Origin: Branchiostoma belcheri
Lineage: Eukaryota; Chordata; Leptocardii; Amphioxiformes; Branchiostomatidae
Assembly (NCBI RefSeq): GCF_001625305.1
Contig: NW_017802780.1
Coordinates: 45,970-109,969 of the forward strand
Direction: 5' to 3'
Length of the DNA: 64,000 nt
Every line of letters begins with the position of its first letter. The first letter of the stretch is position 1. The position numbers and the translations under genes were made by a program. Positions 38,501-49,454 of this stretch are shown piece after piece. The notes beneath the pieces were generated by a model that saw nothing but the letters and a program-made list of their open reading frames with translations, was not told where the DNA came from and ran no database searches.

Positions 38501-41500
38501 GACAGTATGAGTCTGTCCATCCCCCGTGCGGCGCTGCCGGCTGTCAATGTGGAGAACCTGCACCTGCTGGACCCTGACTGTGGAGCTACTGAGGACGAAG
38601 ACGAAGATGCCTTTATATTTGAGACACACCTGCAAGAGTGTGGAACCCGGCAGGAGGTAAGACAGTCCAACTTCTTTCCCAACTGGATCCTACAAATAGT
38701 AATGCTAACTAATGCAGGTATAAAAAAGCTGAACTACATCTTTGAATTTTCGTTTCTTTGAACGGGTAAGTGGGCATGGTCCGAAAGAATTTTCTTAGAA
38801 TTTTCTTAATGAATCATAGCTATCTTTTTTTGGAAGTCAACTGTTTTTTTTTTTTTTAAGATTCGGTCCTACATGCCTACAATCTTTGGATTTGCTCTTG
38901 TATTTCCTCAGACCTCAGGAGATGACAAATTCATCTTCTCCAACGAAGTCATTGTCAACCAAGTTACTCACGAGAACGGCGCTGTGCGTAACCAGCCGGT
39001 AAATCTGCCCTTCCAGTGCGAGTTCCTCCGTCAGCACGTAGTTTCCCAGGGTGGAGACATCATGTATAACATCCCCTCTCCTCGGTAAGATTCTCCGTGG
39101 TGGCTTAGATATGCATAAGACCATGTTTAACCATGGCTTCATGATACCAGATGTATCAGGCGCTTTTAACGTACTGCCGAAAGAAACAAGATTAATATAT
39201 ACACATATCTCTTTTGATATGTATAGCCATTATAGTGCTAGTCCAAGAATAATGCTTTTTAGCAAACAGTAATTTCTTGTGCGCAATGATCATACCATGG
39301 ATAATTTGAACGATGTACACAATGATAGTCATACCATGAATATGCAGCACTCGATTGGGAAAATGTTTATAGAGTTCGTTTATTACCTCCATGAAAAATG
39401 AAGGTATTGTTTTTGGCATGTCTGTCTGTTTGTCTGTCTGCGTGCCTGTGTGTTTGTTTCCGCATATATTTGTAGTCAGCATAACTTGAGAACGCCTTGC
39501 ATTGTGATGATATTTGGAATGTTAATAGGTCTTATAAACACAAAGGTCATGGTCGATTTTGGGCCTCCTGGTGGCTGACCTTGGTACTCCATTAGAACTT
39601 CCGTTTTTTTTTGTACTTTTATTCTGGTCTTATTTTTTTTTGTTCCGGAGCTGCAGGGAGATTTCTGGTGAAACCTTTCAGAGCATATAAATTCACAAAG
39701 GAACAATGTAGTTTTATGATTTTTGTATGTGGATAGCTTGGACGGAGATCTACATTATTGGATGCAAATTATGCAAATGATGACTTTATTTGCATACGTA
39801 ATGAGGAAATTGTGTAATTCCAGTGTTTTAGGTCTCGGACCGGAGTTTTTTTTCGTGTTCGTAGCAAATTTGACACTCTCGGCCAAGCGGGCTGGCGCTT
39901 CCGTCAAGAACGTGGGTCGGGATTTTTCATTGTACTAGTTGAAAGGGGTGTCATGCTGCTACGTAATGGACTTGATTGATATATCCTGCTGCCAAACTAT
40001 CTGGGGATTACCAAGGTCTATAATAATAAATTTTAGAGGAAAGAGGTACTTTTTTCGTCTTTTTTCAAACATGGCTGCATGGAAAAAACGAATTTTCCCA
40101 GGGAAACGGCTTACACCGCGGGGTAGCTTAGTACCTCACGTTTCTCAAAAACGAAAAAAAATAATAACTTGTCGTGATAACTTTTTCTCAATTTTCGATG
40201 CCCCGCACACACCCCCAGAGCACATCGAACACACCGTCCCGCTGATCAGGCGAAAAGGCTACGTTATCATCCGCGCGGACTAACATCAGGAAGTGTTCGC
40301 TGAACCACCAACATTATGCAGCCTATATATACTACAACTATCAGGCTTTTCAGAAAATATAAAGATATGTACACTGCTATAACAATATCAGCGAAATTAC
40401 AACCAAAAGATACCTATCAAAGTCGTGTTTCCGGCAGTTTACTGCGCACTCTTTTGAACCCTGGTCAGAAATAAACTCCGACCCGGAACCTTTACATCAT
40501 GGGACTAAGATGCATGCAATGTTTATAATCTATGGCAGTTGAAATATTACCAGATACCAATTATGTAAATATGGACCTAATTTGCATAATTGATCTGAAA
40601 ATTGCCATAACTCTTTAATGGTAAACGATAGGAATTTCATACTAGGGGCATGTGTAAGTCAATCAAAAGTTAACATCACGATGCATTTATTATGTTTATG
40701 TGGAGGTAATTTGCATAAATAAAGAAAAAAATACATTTACATGTCAAGCCTATATTTTATGGAGGTATGAGATCTAGGAACTCTTGTTTGTTGTTGCTAT
40801 GGCGTTCACGTTGCTGTGGTGGTTTGACAATTACATAGTATTACACGATGCAGGTTTACTGCTTCTTTAACCAGTTTTTGCAATCTCCTTGCAGTGTTCA
40901 AATCGTTGATGCGAGCAACAGCTTCACCTTGGAGATGCGGATGTACACTTCGGGAGACTTCAGTGCAACCTACGAGAGTTCTGACTTTCCTATTCAGGTC
41001 AGACATTTTGAAGGTCTTCTTTCTCCTTATTTGAATTTTGTGATCTTACAACGATGCAAAGGAAAGACATCTGCGGAAATATCAAAGACGACAAGCAAAC
41101 GAGATACAGGCCTGACAATCTTGACCGCATGTCTTTCGAACGAATTAAGACAAAGAAACTGCTTTTGTACCTTGTAGGTCTCACCATCTGACCGTCTTCA
41201 CTTCGGCCTGAGCGTGGCGTCACCACTGGACAACCTGGAGCTGTTCGCCCGTGACTGTGTCTCCACCCCCACCACCAGCCCTGACGACACTCCTAGGGTC
41301 AGCATCATCGACGATGGGTACGTCTGAACCTGTATGGTGTTTGCCTATATGACACTGTGGTTAAATGTTTGATTAGTTGGTCATTTGTAGGTAGGTAACT
41401 CTTCTTCTTGATTGGTTAGTTAGTTGGCTGGTTGTATGTCTGTCTGACTACATGAAGCTACAGGCTAGTTTGGCTAGTTGGTTGGCTGGTCGGTCGTTTA

Positions 41501-44077
41501 ATTGAACGGTAGGTATATGTATGCATGTTTATTTGTAAGTACGTTTGCATGTATGTATTGACAGCTAGATAGATGGATACTTTTAAGTAGATGTATGCAT
41601 TTATAGATACATGGGTGGCTAGATGGCTAGATCAATGGATGGATGAATGAATGGGTGGATGGATTGATGGATGGGTAGATGGAAGGATGGATGGCTCGTT
41701 TTGATTGTGTGCCTGGTTGTATATCCTAATGCTTATTTTATTATTTGTGATTAGTTCGTTGCTTTTACTTGGGAGGGGGGTTAATTAGTTGGTTGTTTGG
41801 TGGGTTTAATTGTTTACACTATGTGTAATCTTATTGTAATCGTAAATTACCAGCGGTATGACAGACTTGGGTATCAAAATAAATCATTTTTTCATCTGAC
41901 TTTTCAGCTGTCAGATTGATCAAACTCTAGAGAAGGACAATGATCTTTCTAATGAAAAGGCCCTGTACCACAGCGTCGACGCCTTCACCTTTCCCAATGC
42001 TCTCGACCCCAGTCTGGTAAAGTCTTTTTGAACGATGTTGCTTCTGTGGGCACTGGTGAATAAAATGGATACTGAAGGTTAAATGCTTGATGATAGCTTA
42101 AGTGGCTCATCTCATTCATCTAAAAAACAAATTCTGTAGGATAGAGCAACATGAGTTTTGTTTGTTTGTTTCGCATAACCGGGAAACGGCCTTTAGGCGT
42201 AACACACCAGTTTTGTACATGTAAGACTGGACTGTAAGGTTTGAATCGGGAAGCTCTTTTTGATAAGTGCGGTGGGTTCTTTAACGTGCGTGGGGTGTGG
42301 CTCTCCCCAAACACGGGACCTCCATTTGACGTCCTATCCAAGGGACGTCCTTAACCGAAGCTAGGTACTCATTTCAACCTGAATGAAAAGCGCAAAAAAC
42401 GCAAGCAAACTTAATGACAACAAAAGACTCACATTTGCTGGGGTCAGTTTTAACCCCACTGGACCACCCAAAACATTCTAAAATACCTCAGTCAACAATG
42501 TTTCAATCTCAGTAAAAACGTGTCAGAAGTTATAAGGCATATATTCAAACTCATAGAAGGAATTTCATTTTTGACATAAAATGTCAATATTTTTTTGGGG
42601 TCAAAGGTCAGGTTTGACCCCATACGGTGGTTTGAGGGTTAAGTTCCTTTCCCAGGGGCACAAGATCGGTGACATAGGTTGATTCGAACCCGGGACTTCT
42701 TGCTCCTGAGCCGAACACGCTACCGTCACGCCACACGACCCAGTTTGAGGTCTTACCAACAGAAATAATGAGTTGTATTACTTTGGGGCAGTGTAAAAAC
42801 TAACACTGAAAAAAAAACAAGCATGTGCTGCAGAAGATATTGGCAGAGCTTTGGGTCTGGTAAGAGCTGTTCCTGCCTATTATTGTTTGTCAATGATATC
42901 CCTTAATTATGCAGGTGTACTTCCACTGCACCATGATTATCTGCTTCAAGGACGACCCTGCCTCTCGGTGCAAACAGGGCTGCATCCCACCAGCAGCACG
43001 GCGCAGGCGAGCCGTCTCGGACGGGACGGAGACCAGGGTTCGCCGGGAGAGCAGCAGGGACAAGCAGGCGGACATCACCCAAGGACCGTTCCAGGTGCAG
43101 TTCGAAGAAAAAGCAGGAACAGGTAGGTGTCGTATTACATTTCAGCCCTCGCGAAAGAGAAAAAAAAAACTTTAAAAATGTTTAACAGGGGTTTTGATAT
43201 CATGCGACAAAGCACTGCCTGGGGAATATGGATCCCAAACAGACAGTGCGATATGTGGAAGTCATACTATTATATTCTGTGCCTATGAGCCCTGAACTTT
43301 TTATTACGTAGGCAATGCTTAGGCATGATGTTGATCTTGCTATCAAATTATTTAAAAATAACAGCTGCTAATGTATGTTACAACATAAATGACGTGGGGC
43401 TACAGTCAATTAAGATTTGATTTTTCTTCAATACGTTACAATCGTTTATCTTGTTCCACAGGGCCAGTTGGAGTCCCACTGGGTACCGCGGTGGGAGCGT
43501 CTGTTGGAGTTGCCGGGATCATGGTGCTTCTGATGGTGGCCGGTGTTCTGGTGAAGAAACGAGGTGGCCTCGCCTTAGGCAACAAGAAGCGTGAAGACGA
43601 CATTGTCGGTATGTCACTGCAGTTTTGTTTTATTTTATTATGTTTTAAGTCACATCAGATTTTGATGTTTGGGACCAAGTTTAATCAACAGAAATTGATA
43701 TTATTCTTCATCAACTGCATCGGTTATATCCTTAAAAAATAAGAATATAAATTAGATTCTCATTTTTTCTTGCAAAACATTTCTGCCTTACTTGGTATAT
43801 GTGGACTCGCAAGGATGTCTTAAGACTTTTGACAACATGTCATTAAAATGCAATTGCTCATATTACTACGTATTAGACAAAGATGTCCCGACGAAGAAAA
43901 GGCTCAAACTAGCCTGTTCATTTGTAACATTGAGTCTGTATAACCTTATAATGACTGTGAATTTTGGCACTGTTTTGCTTATAACCCATTTTGTTTTCTT
44001 TACTAGGAATGAACAACTACGCATTCCAAACTTGGGGAAAGATGAGCAAGACTGGGATTGCTGACACCAAAGCCTAG
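29600..44077 (+). CDS. Mosaic type I membrane protein: F-type lectin / ILEI-like / C-type lectin / TSP1 / FN3 / ZP / TM, 18 exons
   Basis: Exons: 29600-29681, 30024-30213, 31841-32070, 32735-32860, 33442-33629, 34209-34299, 34716-34829, 35420-35800, 36917-37099, 37743-38015, 38469-38656, 38912-39084, 40895-40997, 41178-41317, 41908-42016, 42915-43122, 43462-43608, 44007-44077. All phases agree and give 998 residues. Domains: signal peptide 1-26; F-type lectin 28-167 ([36 protein letters not shown]); ILEI-like 168-340 ([33 protein letters not shown]); C-type lectin 341-467 (WIGL, EPN, WNDASC); TSP1 468-528 ([15 protein letters not shown]); FN3 529-619; ZP about 620-885 with ten cysteines; RRRRAV furin-like site near 887; TM about 934-957; 41-residue tail. 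The lectin, ILEI, C-type lectin, TSP1 and FN3 modules are each bounded by phase-1 introns. Likely an epithelial surface or matrix protein that binds glycans and polymerises through ZP; function is inference. Confidence 0.92.
30545..31617 (-). repeat. Dispersed repeat R1, long copy, inverted, in intron 2 of the lectin-ZP gene
   Basis: Reverse complement of the family, ending TCGGCCTTTCTAGTT at 31617. It contains about four diverged tandem sub-units (CCAAATGACCTGGAATTTGG-like blocks near 30740, 30905, 31070, 31215). Coordinates of the inner end are approximate. Confidence 0.75.
33771..34027 (+). mobile_element. tRNA-derived SINE in an intron
   Basis: A polymerase III A box TGGCGTAGCGG lies at 33780-33790 and a B box GGTTCGAGTCC at 33822-33832. 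The tRNA-like head is followed by GTCCTTGGGAAAGGCACTTTA and a body ending in GGAATAAAAAAAATAAATG. The head does not fold as a clean tRNA, so this is a SINE and not a tRNA gene. A second copy is at 42125-42745. Confidence 0.8.
36360..36690 (+). repeat. Dispersed repeat R1 fragments in an intron
   Basis: Two successive pieces, about 36360-36440 (CAGGTCATTTAGCCCCAAAA, GAATCCATTTAACGAAATGG) and 36545-36690 (TGTATAAAAATGTTTAAG, CATGTCATTTGGC, AGGAGAAGAAG), both related to 27900-28030. Confidence 0.6.
37449..37600. repeat. Penelope-type terminal sequence in inverted arrangement around an assembly gap
   Basis: 37450-37480 (CGCCAAAAAGCAGTTACTCA...) is the reverse complement of 37519-37555 (...TGAGTAACTGCTTTTTGGCG), with 20 N at 37481-37500 between. 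The right side continues CGTATTACCTGGATGTCTAACC as in the insertion at 27398. The sequence next to the gap, AACGTCTGACGTTTTC, resembles the end of the hammerhead core in the PLE at 59654, so the missing bases may include that core. Confidence 0.65.
37481..37500. other. Assembly gap (20 N)
   Basis: Sits at the centre of an inverted repeat, a common cause of assembly breaks. True length unknown. Confidence 0.99.
39388..40792 (+). repeat. Dispersed repeat R2, copy A (intronic), carrying a nested insertion
   Basis: Shares ACCTCCATGAAAAATGAAGG, GTATTGTTTTTGGCATGTCT, TTGTGATGATATTTGG, AATTATGCAAATGATGACTT and, after the insertion, CAATTATGTAAATATGGACC and GAGGTATGAGATCTAGGAAC with copy B at 45017-45838. 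No coding capacity. The copy is split by the element at 39831-40490. Confidence 0.85.
39831..40490. mobile_element. 660-bp element nested in repeat R2 copy A
   Basis: Ends are inverted: GGTCTCGGACCGGAGTTT at the left and the reverse complement of GGTTCCGGGTCGGAGTTT at the right. TTTA flanks both sides (39827-39830 and 40491-40494). Copy B of the host repeat lacks this block. The 114-codon ORF inside (39939-40283) has no recognisable motif. Confidence 0.7.
41395..41720. repeat. Degenerate tetranucleotide repeat in an intron
   Basis: TTGGTTGG/TTAGTTGG-like sequence to about 41510, then GATGGATG/GTATGTAT-like sequence to about 41695. Simple-sequence origin, no genes. Confidence 0.8.
42125..42745 (-). 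mobile_element. tRNA-derived SINE, minus strand, interrupted by a small MITE
   Basis: Read on the minus strand the head has an A box like TGGCGTGACGG (about 42723-42733) and a B box GGTTCGAATCA (about 42679-42689), then CTGGGAAAGGAACTT. The body resumes after the insertion with GTTGAAATGAGTACC and runs through CCCACGCACGTTAAAGAACC to about 42130. It belongs to the family of the 33771 copy but keeps a longer tail. A tail fragment also occurs at 62168-62205. Confidence 0.7.
42411..42638. mobile_element. Possible piggyBac-like MITE inside the SINE
   Basis: The right end reads GGTTTGAGGG followed by TTAA (42639-42642), and a TTAA also occurs at the left (about 42407-42412). Near each end a TGGGGTCA motif and its complement appear (42438-42445; 42615-42622). 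The left boundary is uncertain; another TTAA at 42450 is possible. Confidence 0.4.
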
Positions 44078-45443
44078 CGCGTTCTCTTTCTTCTGGAACG
44101 AGTGAGAGTTAAACCTACGGAAACAATATAGAATGTTTAAGCTTGCCTCTAATCTCAACTGATTCTCTTTACCAGGCTCTGAGACTGGGCTTTTGGGGGA
44201 GATAGTACAATATCACTTTTCTTCTCTTTCTGGCATACAAATTCTATCTATTCCAGGTTAGATTTTATTCCAAGAGGTCAAATATTCACAGGCCTCGTAA
44301 TAATATTGATGATTTCTTCATTTTAGTGACCTCAAGCATCAAACCACGCATCAGGCCCACAGTAGTGAAAGCTCCCAGTCTATACTTGGACAGGGATCTT
44401 TATCACCACACCGAAACATTAGACACTCGTTGCAGTCAAGTCTTAGCACATAAACTTATAGATATTGTAGGAAACCACGGTAACAACAATAAAAGCTCCC
44501 CATCATTAAGAGAGTTTATAGAACTCTATTATGATAACAACAATATCAAAGACTCTGCAGCTAAATTTACAGTATAGGCTTTCTATTCAAACTGAGAAAG
44601 TGTAGTGAACTGCATTCTCACAAAAGCAATTATAGTAAACGCTCTGAATTTAAAAGTTGGCAGTGTATACGCTCAAATATCATCCTGCCAATGATAGTAC
44701 AGTATCTAAACTTGAACAGAGCAGTAAAATACCAATTGTAGTAAAGACTCCTCATCCATACTTAGAAAGTGTAGTAAACTTTATTGCCAAAACGACAATA
44801 GTATAGGCGCTCTGATGATTCGTAGTCGTGGCATAAAAAAAAAACTATAAACGTTTGTTAACTGTTAAAATGCTGAGGCAGGGCTTACATGGGAGTCTCG
44901 GTGTCCTTATTATGGTCTCATATACTTCGGTGCATAAGAAGATTTATGTTTACTGTAGTGGCCTATGCTCCGCACGGCGCCAAGGGCCCAGGTAAGGTAA
45001 GGTAAGTAACTGCGATTTTTACCTCAATGAAAACTGGAGGTATTGTTTTTGGCGTGTCTGTGTGTGTGTCTGTGTGTGTATGTGTGTTTCCGCAACTTTG
45101 TAGTCGGCATAACTTCATAACGCCTTTATGGATTGTGATGATATTTGGTATGCTGATAACTTGATAAGTCTTAGGAAGACAAAAGTCAAGGTCAAATATG
45201 GGCCTCCTGGTGGATGACCTTGGTACTGCAACAGAACTTCCGGTTTTTGTATCTTTTGTCCTGAACATGCTATGGTCTTGACTTTTTGGTGACATATAGC
45301 TTTTCCTGTCAGGAATAAGTGGTGTGGGTTTGCTCCCCCTAGCAGCTTGTTCTGGAACTACAGGGGACTTTCTGGCGAAATCTTTAAAAGCCAATAAGTC
45401 CAGATAGGAACAACGGATTTTCATCATATTTGGTGTGTAGGTA

Positions 45444-45483
<40 letters not shown>

Positions 45484-46700
45484 TTGTACATTATATAATG
45501 CAAATTATGCAAAGGAGGACTTAATTTGCATAATAAAGGAGGAAATTCTATAATTACAGTGTTTTATATAATAATTCTTTTATACATGTAATCTATCTAA
45601 TCTGTGGCAGGAGGAACATCAACAGATACTAATTATGCTAATGATGACCTAATTTGCATAATTCATGTGAACATTCTGTGACTCCTTATTGGTGAATGAT
45701 GGGAATTTTATACCTTGTGACATGTGTAAGCTACTTAACGGTTAACACCACAATACATATATTATGTCAACGTAGATGTCATTTGCATAATTTAGCAAGC
45801 CCATATTTCTTGGAGGTATGAGATCTGGGAATTCTTGAATTGTAGTGAACGTTATAATCATACACCTATAGTATCGTTATATCATCTACTTTTTAGACAT
45901 GGTGCTGTGCGCTTTTTGATCATAAAGGTATAGGCACCCCATCTAAACTTGCACTAAACCTTATCATCATATTCATAAAAAGATAGACTCTCTGAAGAGG
46001 CTTAGTGCTGGAAGTACTTAGCTAAAAGTAATATTTGCTGTTTCAATGTTAAACGTACTAATTTTGACGTAAGGAGCTTTTATTTGCGTACTGCTAATCT
46101 AGACGATATTTACTGCGTTTAAGTAGTCATTTTTAATTACCAAGGCTAGGTACCATCCCTTCCGTCTAAGCTCATATAAAAATCGTTTTTACTAAATTGG
46201 AATATTTCGAATCTTCTCCTATTTACTAAATGAATTCTTTCTCTTTAGCTTATTATTTACTGCTAAAATAGCACCGCGGTGAAAAAAGGGAAATGTGACA
46301 ATGACTCAATATATAGAGCACAGGATTCAATGTGGCGTAGTTCACATATCAATTTATATCAGCCTTAGGAATGAAACAATATCTGTAAAACTGTATTATT
46401 TCTATGCTTAATTTTGTATTGTATTTTGTATTTCGTACGTGTTTTAAATGCGGGGGGGGGGATCTGAGGAATCATTGTTTGTAAACTGTTTCTATACACC
46501 AAATCTGAAAACATGCAAGGGATAACTTAACTGGAAACACGTAAAACACTTATTTTTGTTAACAGGTGAACTGCTGTCTCTTATTACTGTGTTGTATACG
46601 TAAGATATAGATTTGCTAGATGTACTGTATGTCTTGTGATGAGACAAGGAAACATCCGGAGTTCCGTGCATACGGAATAAAGCGGAGTCATGGAGTCACA
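44078..46700. other. Probable 3' UTR and downstream flank of the lectin-ZP gene
   Basis: No further coding exon. AATAAA occurs at 44488-44493, and at 46676-46681 where it is followed by a GT-rich stretch, so the longer 3' end is plausible. 44330-44850 holds diverged tandem pieces with GTAGTGAAAG/GTAGTAAAGA and CTCTGA motifs. The 83-codon frame at 44326 lies here and is not supported as a gene. Confidence 0.45.
45017..45838 (+). repeat. Dispersed repeat R2, copy B (uninterrupted)
   Basis: Same order as copy A at 39388-40792 but without the 660-bp insertion. It includes CCCTAGCAGCTTGTTCTGGA, also seen (inverted) at 11550. A (GA)n run at about 45447-45478 interrupts it. Confidence 0.85.
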
Positions 46701-46861
46701 TATCTGTTGTCTGTGTCTTTTTGTGTGTGTTTTTGGTCGAACATTCGGTGACTGTAACATCATCCTTCATCGTCTATTGACTATGTATAATTATGTTACT
46801 GTTTCCAAAAATTCTATTCTAATCTTACAGCATATACAGGATGCAGTGAACGCAAATTCTA

Positions 46862-46955
46862 ATAATTTTAAGGGCTCTAATTATTCTAAGACCTACCCAC
46901 TTACCAAAGTTTCATGAAAATCCTAGCTTCTTGAGTTATCGTGCTGAGCTTTTAG
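46862..46955 (+). repeat. Dispersed repeat R3, copy with an empty TTAA site
   Basis: TTTTAAGGGCTCTAATTATTCTAAG... to CTTGAGTTATCGTGCTGA matches 58401-58485. At 57410 the same repeat is split at TTAA by the 975-bp element; here TTAA (46868-46871) is unbroken. Confidence 0.7.
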
Positions 46956-47045
46956 GGAGTGTGGCATTTGGAATTCCTGGGTATTTTTATACGCAACCAA
47001 TACCCATTATGTATTGTTACTTTCGTCAGAGAAATATCGATATGT

Positions 47046-47171
47046 GGCGCTGTATTGGGGAGGATGCGGTCCCAAACGTGACGAATTGTTCATGACAGTT
47101 AGTAAATTTTCTCGTTTGGGAACGAATACACGCTATCATGTTTGGGACCGCAGCCTTTCCACTGCAGCGCC
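47046..47171. repeat. 126-bp foldback
   Basis: Left arm GGCGCTGTATTGGGGAGGAT followed by GCGGTCCCAAACGTGA; right arm is its imperfect reverse complement (TTTGGGACCGCAGCC ... CAGCGCC). Together they can form a long hairpin. Likely a tiny MITE; a hairpin RNA is a remote alternative. Confidence 0.6.
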
Positions 47172-47678
47172 GCCTAGCATGCGAGCCGGGAAACGCAATA
47201 TACACGAACACGTCGGAAACCTGTATTTCTGTATGTTTATGCAAATATTTACCGATTACTTCATCTGTTAGTAATGTAACCAATGTGGCATTCATGATCA
47301 GCTTTGGTCCAGGTTTGTTCCCGTATGTACCCGGGCCTGCAATTTTATCCTTAAAGGTGATTTAGGCCCTGTTGAGATGAAAGGGATAGGTGAATCGCAT
47401 ATCTTACATCTGGTCTACGTGCCAAACGTTTTTTCGGGCACGACTTGGCTAAACTACAATCATTGCTGTGATAAAAAAAGACGCAAGGTGGCGTCGTATC
47501 AATGTTAGAGGTCAACGACCTGCTTGCTGGTCCCCCCCCCCCCAGCTTACCTAGGCCGACTGCCGACGTGGCAGACGTGGTCCCGCCAGACGCGGTGAAG
47601 CTTCTCCTAGAATGGGCACATTACTCAGTCATAACCGCTCTTTAAGTTGCTGCCGCGTACTTTTTGCTATTGCAAATA

Positions 47679-48151
47679 CAGTCAAACCTGTCCACCTAAT
47701 AGACCGAAAAAAGTGGTCACCTTGGACAGGTGTTGTTCTTGAAGAGGGTCACCTCATAACATGACTGGAAACATAACTGGTTAAGTCAAGATGTTTTAAT
47801 GCCAAATGCTGATTTTTGGTAATGCTTGTGGGGAGAGTGGCACGCAGAGTAATTTTCCTCGAACAAAAGCATCCAGCAGTCGAGGCAAAATGGCTGGTTC
47901 CTCCATGATTTTTCATCAGTTGTCATCAATCAATAATCAACATGATTGAAAATGATGTGGTCACCATGGGCAGGTATCGGGCCTTGAGCGGACCCAACTC
48001 AGAGCGGTTGCGGTCGTGTTGGCCAGGCGGTCACCTTGGACAGGTTGCTTAATGCTTGCATTAATGAAGAAAATTTTAGGGACCGAGAAAAAGCTGTCAC
48101 CATGGCCAAGTGGCCAGCTTGACGAGGTGGTTACATTGGCAGGTTTGACTG
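47679..48151. mobile_element. Tc1/mariner-like MITE, 473 bp
   Basis: Ends are CAGTCAAACCTG and CAGGTTTGACTG with TA directly flanking each side (47677-47678, 48152-48153). Inside, a GGTCACCTTGGACAGG motif recurs in variants on both arms. No transposase. A single similar end (CAGTCAAACCTGGC) is at 53187. Confidence 0.65.
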
Positions 48152-48219
48152 TAAAAAAAGAAATGTCACCCCTTACACCATGATCGAAACAATATGTAAA
48201 GAAAACCGTTGAAGTCACA

Positions 48220-48870
48220 TGCATTTCGCGCTTTCAGAATAAAGTCGGAATAGGTTTAAGCCGGTTCGAAACTACCTCCCGAGGTGGTTTGGGATTGAGG
48301 CGCTTTCAATGCGATTTTGGGCGTTCAGATGGGGCCACTTGAACCCTGCTTCGGTGGCATACACATCGAATGCGGTTTCACCGCTTTCGTCTGAACAGGG
48401 CTTAAGTTACGGTTGAGCCCGGAATGCAGCGTAGTTTGAGGCATGCGCGAGTTTAATAAAAATTCTTTCCCCCAAATTACAAGATATCACGTGCATCATT
48501 AGTTAGTAGTTCTTTACAGTTTTAAAGAATGGTTACCATTATTTCGTAGTTTATGTTCTGTTCTGTTTTCTATTAGCGCATTTGCTGTCTTAGAACAATT
48601 ACGTAGTTTTGAATGTAATTGATTGGCTCAAAGTGATGCTAAAGACAAGTGAATTGCATCAGATGACACTGCTCCTTCATAGAAACGTGCGGTATTTTCG
48701 TCCGTTCTTAAGTTATGCCGATAATATTTGTGCATGAACGATCGCCCCGTCCGCTACCCCCGCTTCTGGCAAGGATATCCTGTGGAAGTTTCCCTACTTG
48801 CGATAACCTCTCGACGGAATCGTTTCTGGCTAACATACATGCAGCAGTTGTTTCGTTCCCAGCCATGCTC
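48220..48870. other. Upstream flank of the microseminoprotein-like gene
   Basis: Contains a possible small inverted element at about 48254-48407 (TTTAAGCC ... GGGCTTAAG) and a palindromic AACTACCTCCCGAGGTGGTT. No promoter motif recognised. Confidence 0.35.
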
Positions 48871-49454
48871 TGTAAATATCAGCGTGCCGGGCGTTGATGC
48901 ACATTAGCTTCGGTTTCTCAACCTGACAAATCCACCCTCTTGAAGTTCTAAAACGACTTTGACAAAGCGACGAAAAGGTGAGTGCAAGAGCTCGAGATGG
49001 TAGACGATTTTCCTATTGAAATACATCTTTCAGTTTGACCATTACAGCCGCAGCCATGATGATATTTTTTGGGTTAAATTTAAATATAAGATGTTAAACG
49101 AAATGTTCAGGAATTAGAAGTAGCTTAGCACCTATAGGATATCATTTACCTCATTTGTCATCACGTGTACAGAACAAACGGTGAACGCAAATCATTAATT
49201 TTAAAGTAGATCAATTTCGGTGGCAAGACAGTATCCATTAGCCACAGGCGTTTTGTACGGCCACCGGTGACTAATAGACACTCCTCTGGCCAACGGACAC
49301 TGCCTTGCAATCATATGATCTGCTTGGAGATTAGCAAATCAAACCAATTACAAGAATATGCAGTTTCAGGTTTTCTTCAACCGACCAGAACGTAAAAGAA
49401 ATAAAGAATAACAAAAGTAAAACCACTATTTTTCGTCTTTTTTCCCTCCCAGAA

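Noticed and set aside
39939..40283. 114-codon ORF within the nested 660-bp element
   Set aside because: No transposase motif; likely chance in a MITE.
44326..44577. 83-codon ORF after the lectin-ZP stop
   Set aside because: Lies in the probable 3' UTR and has no motif.
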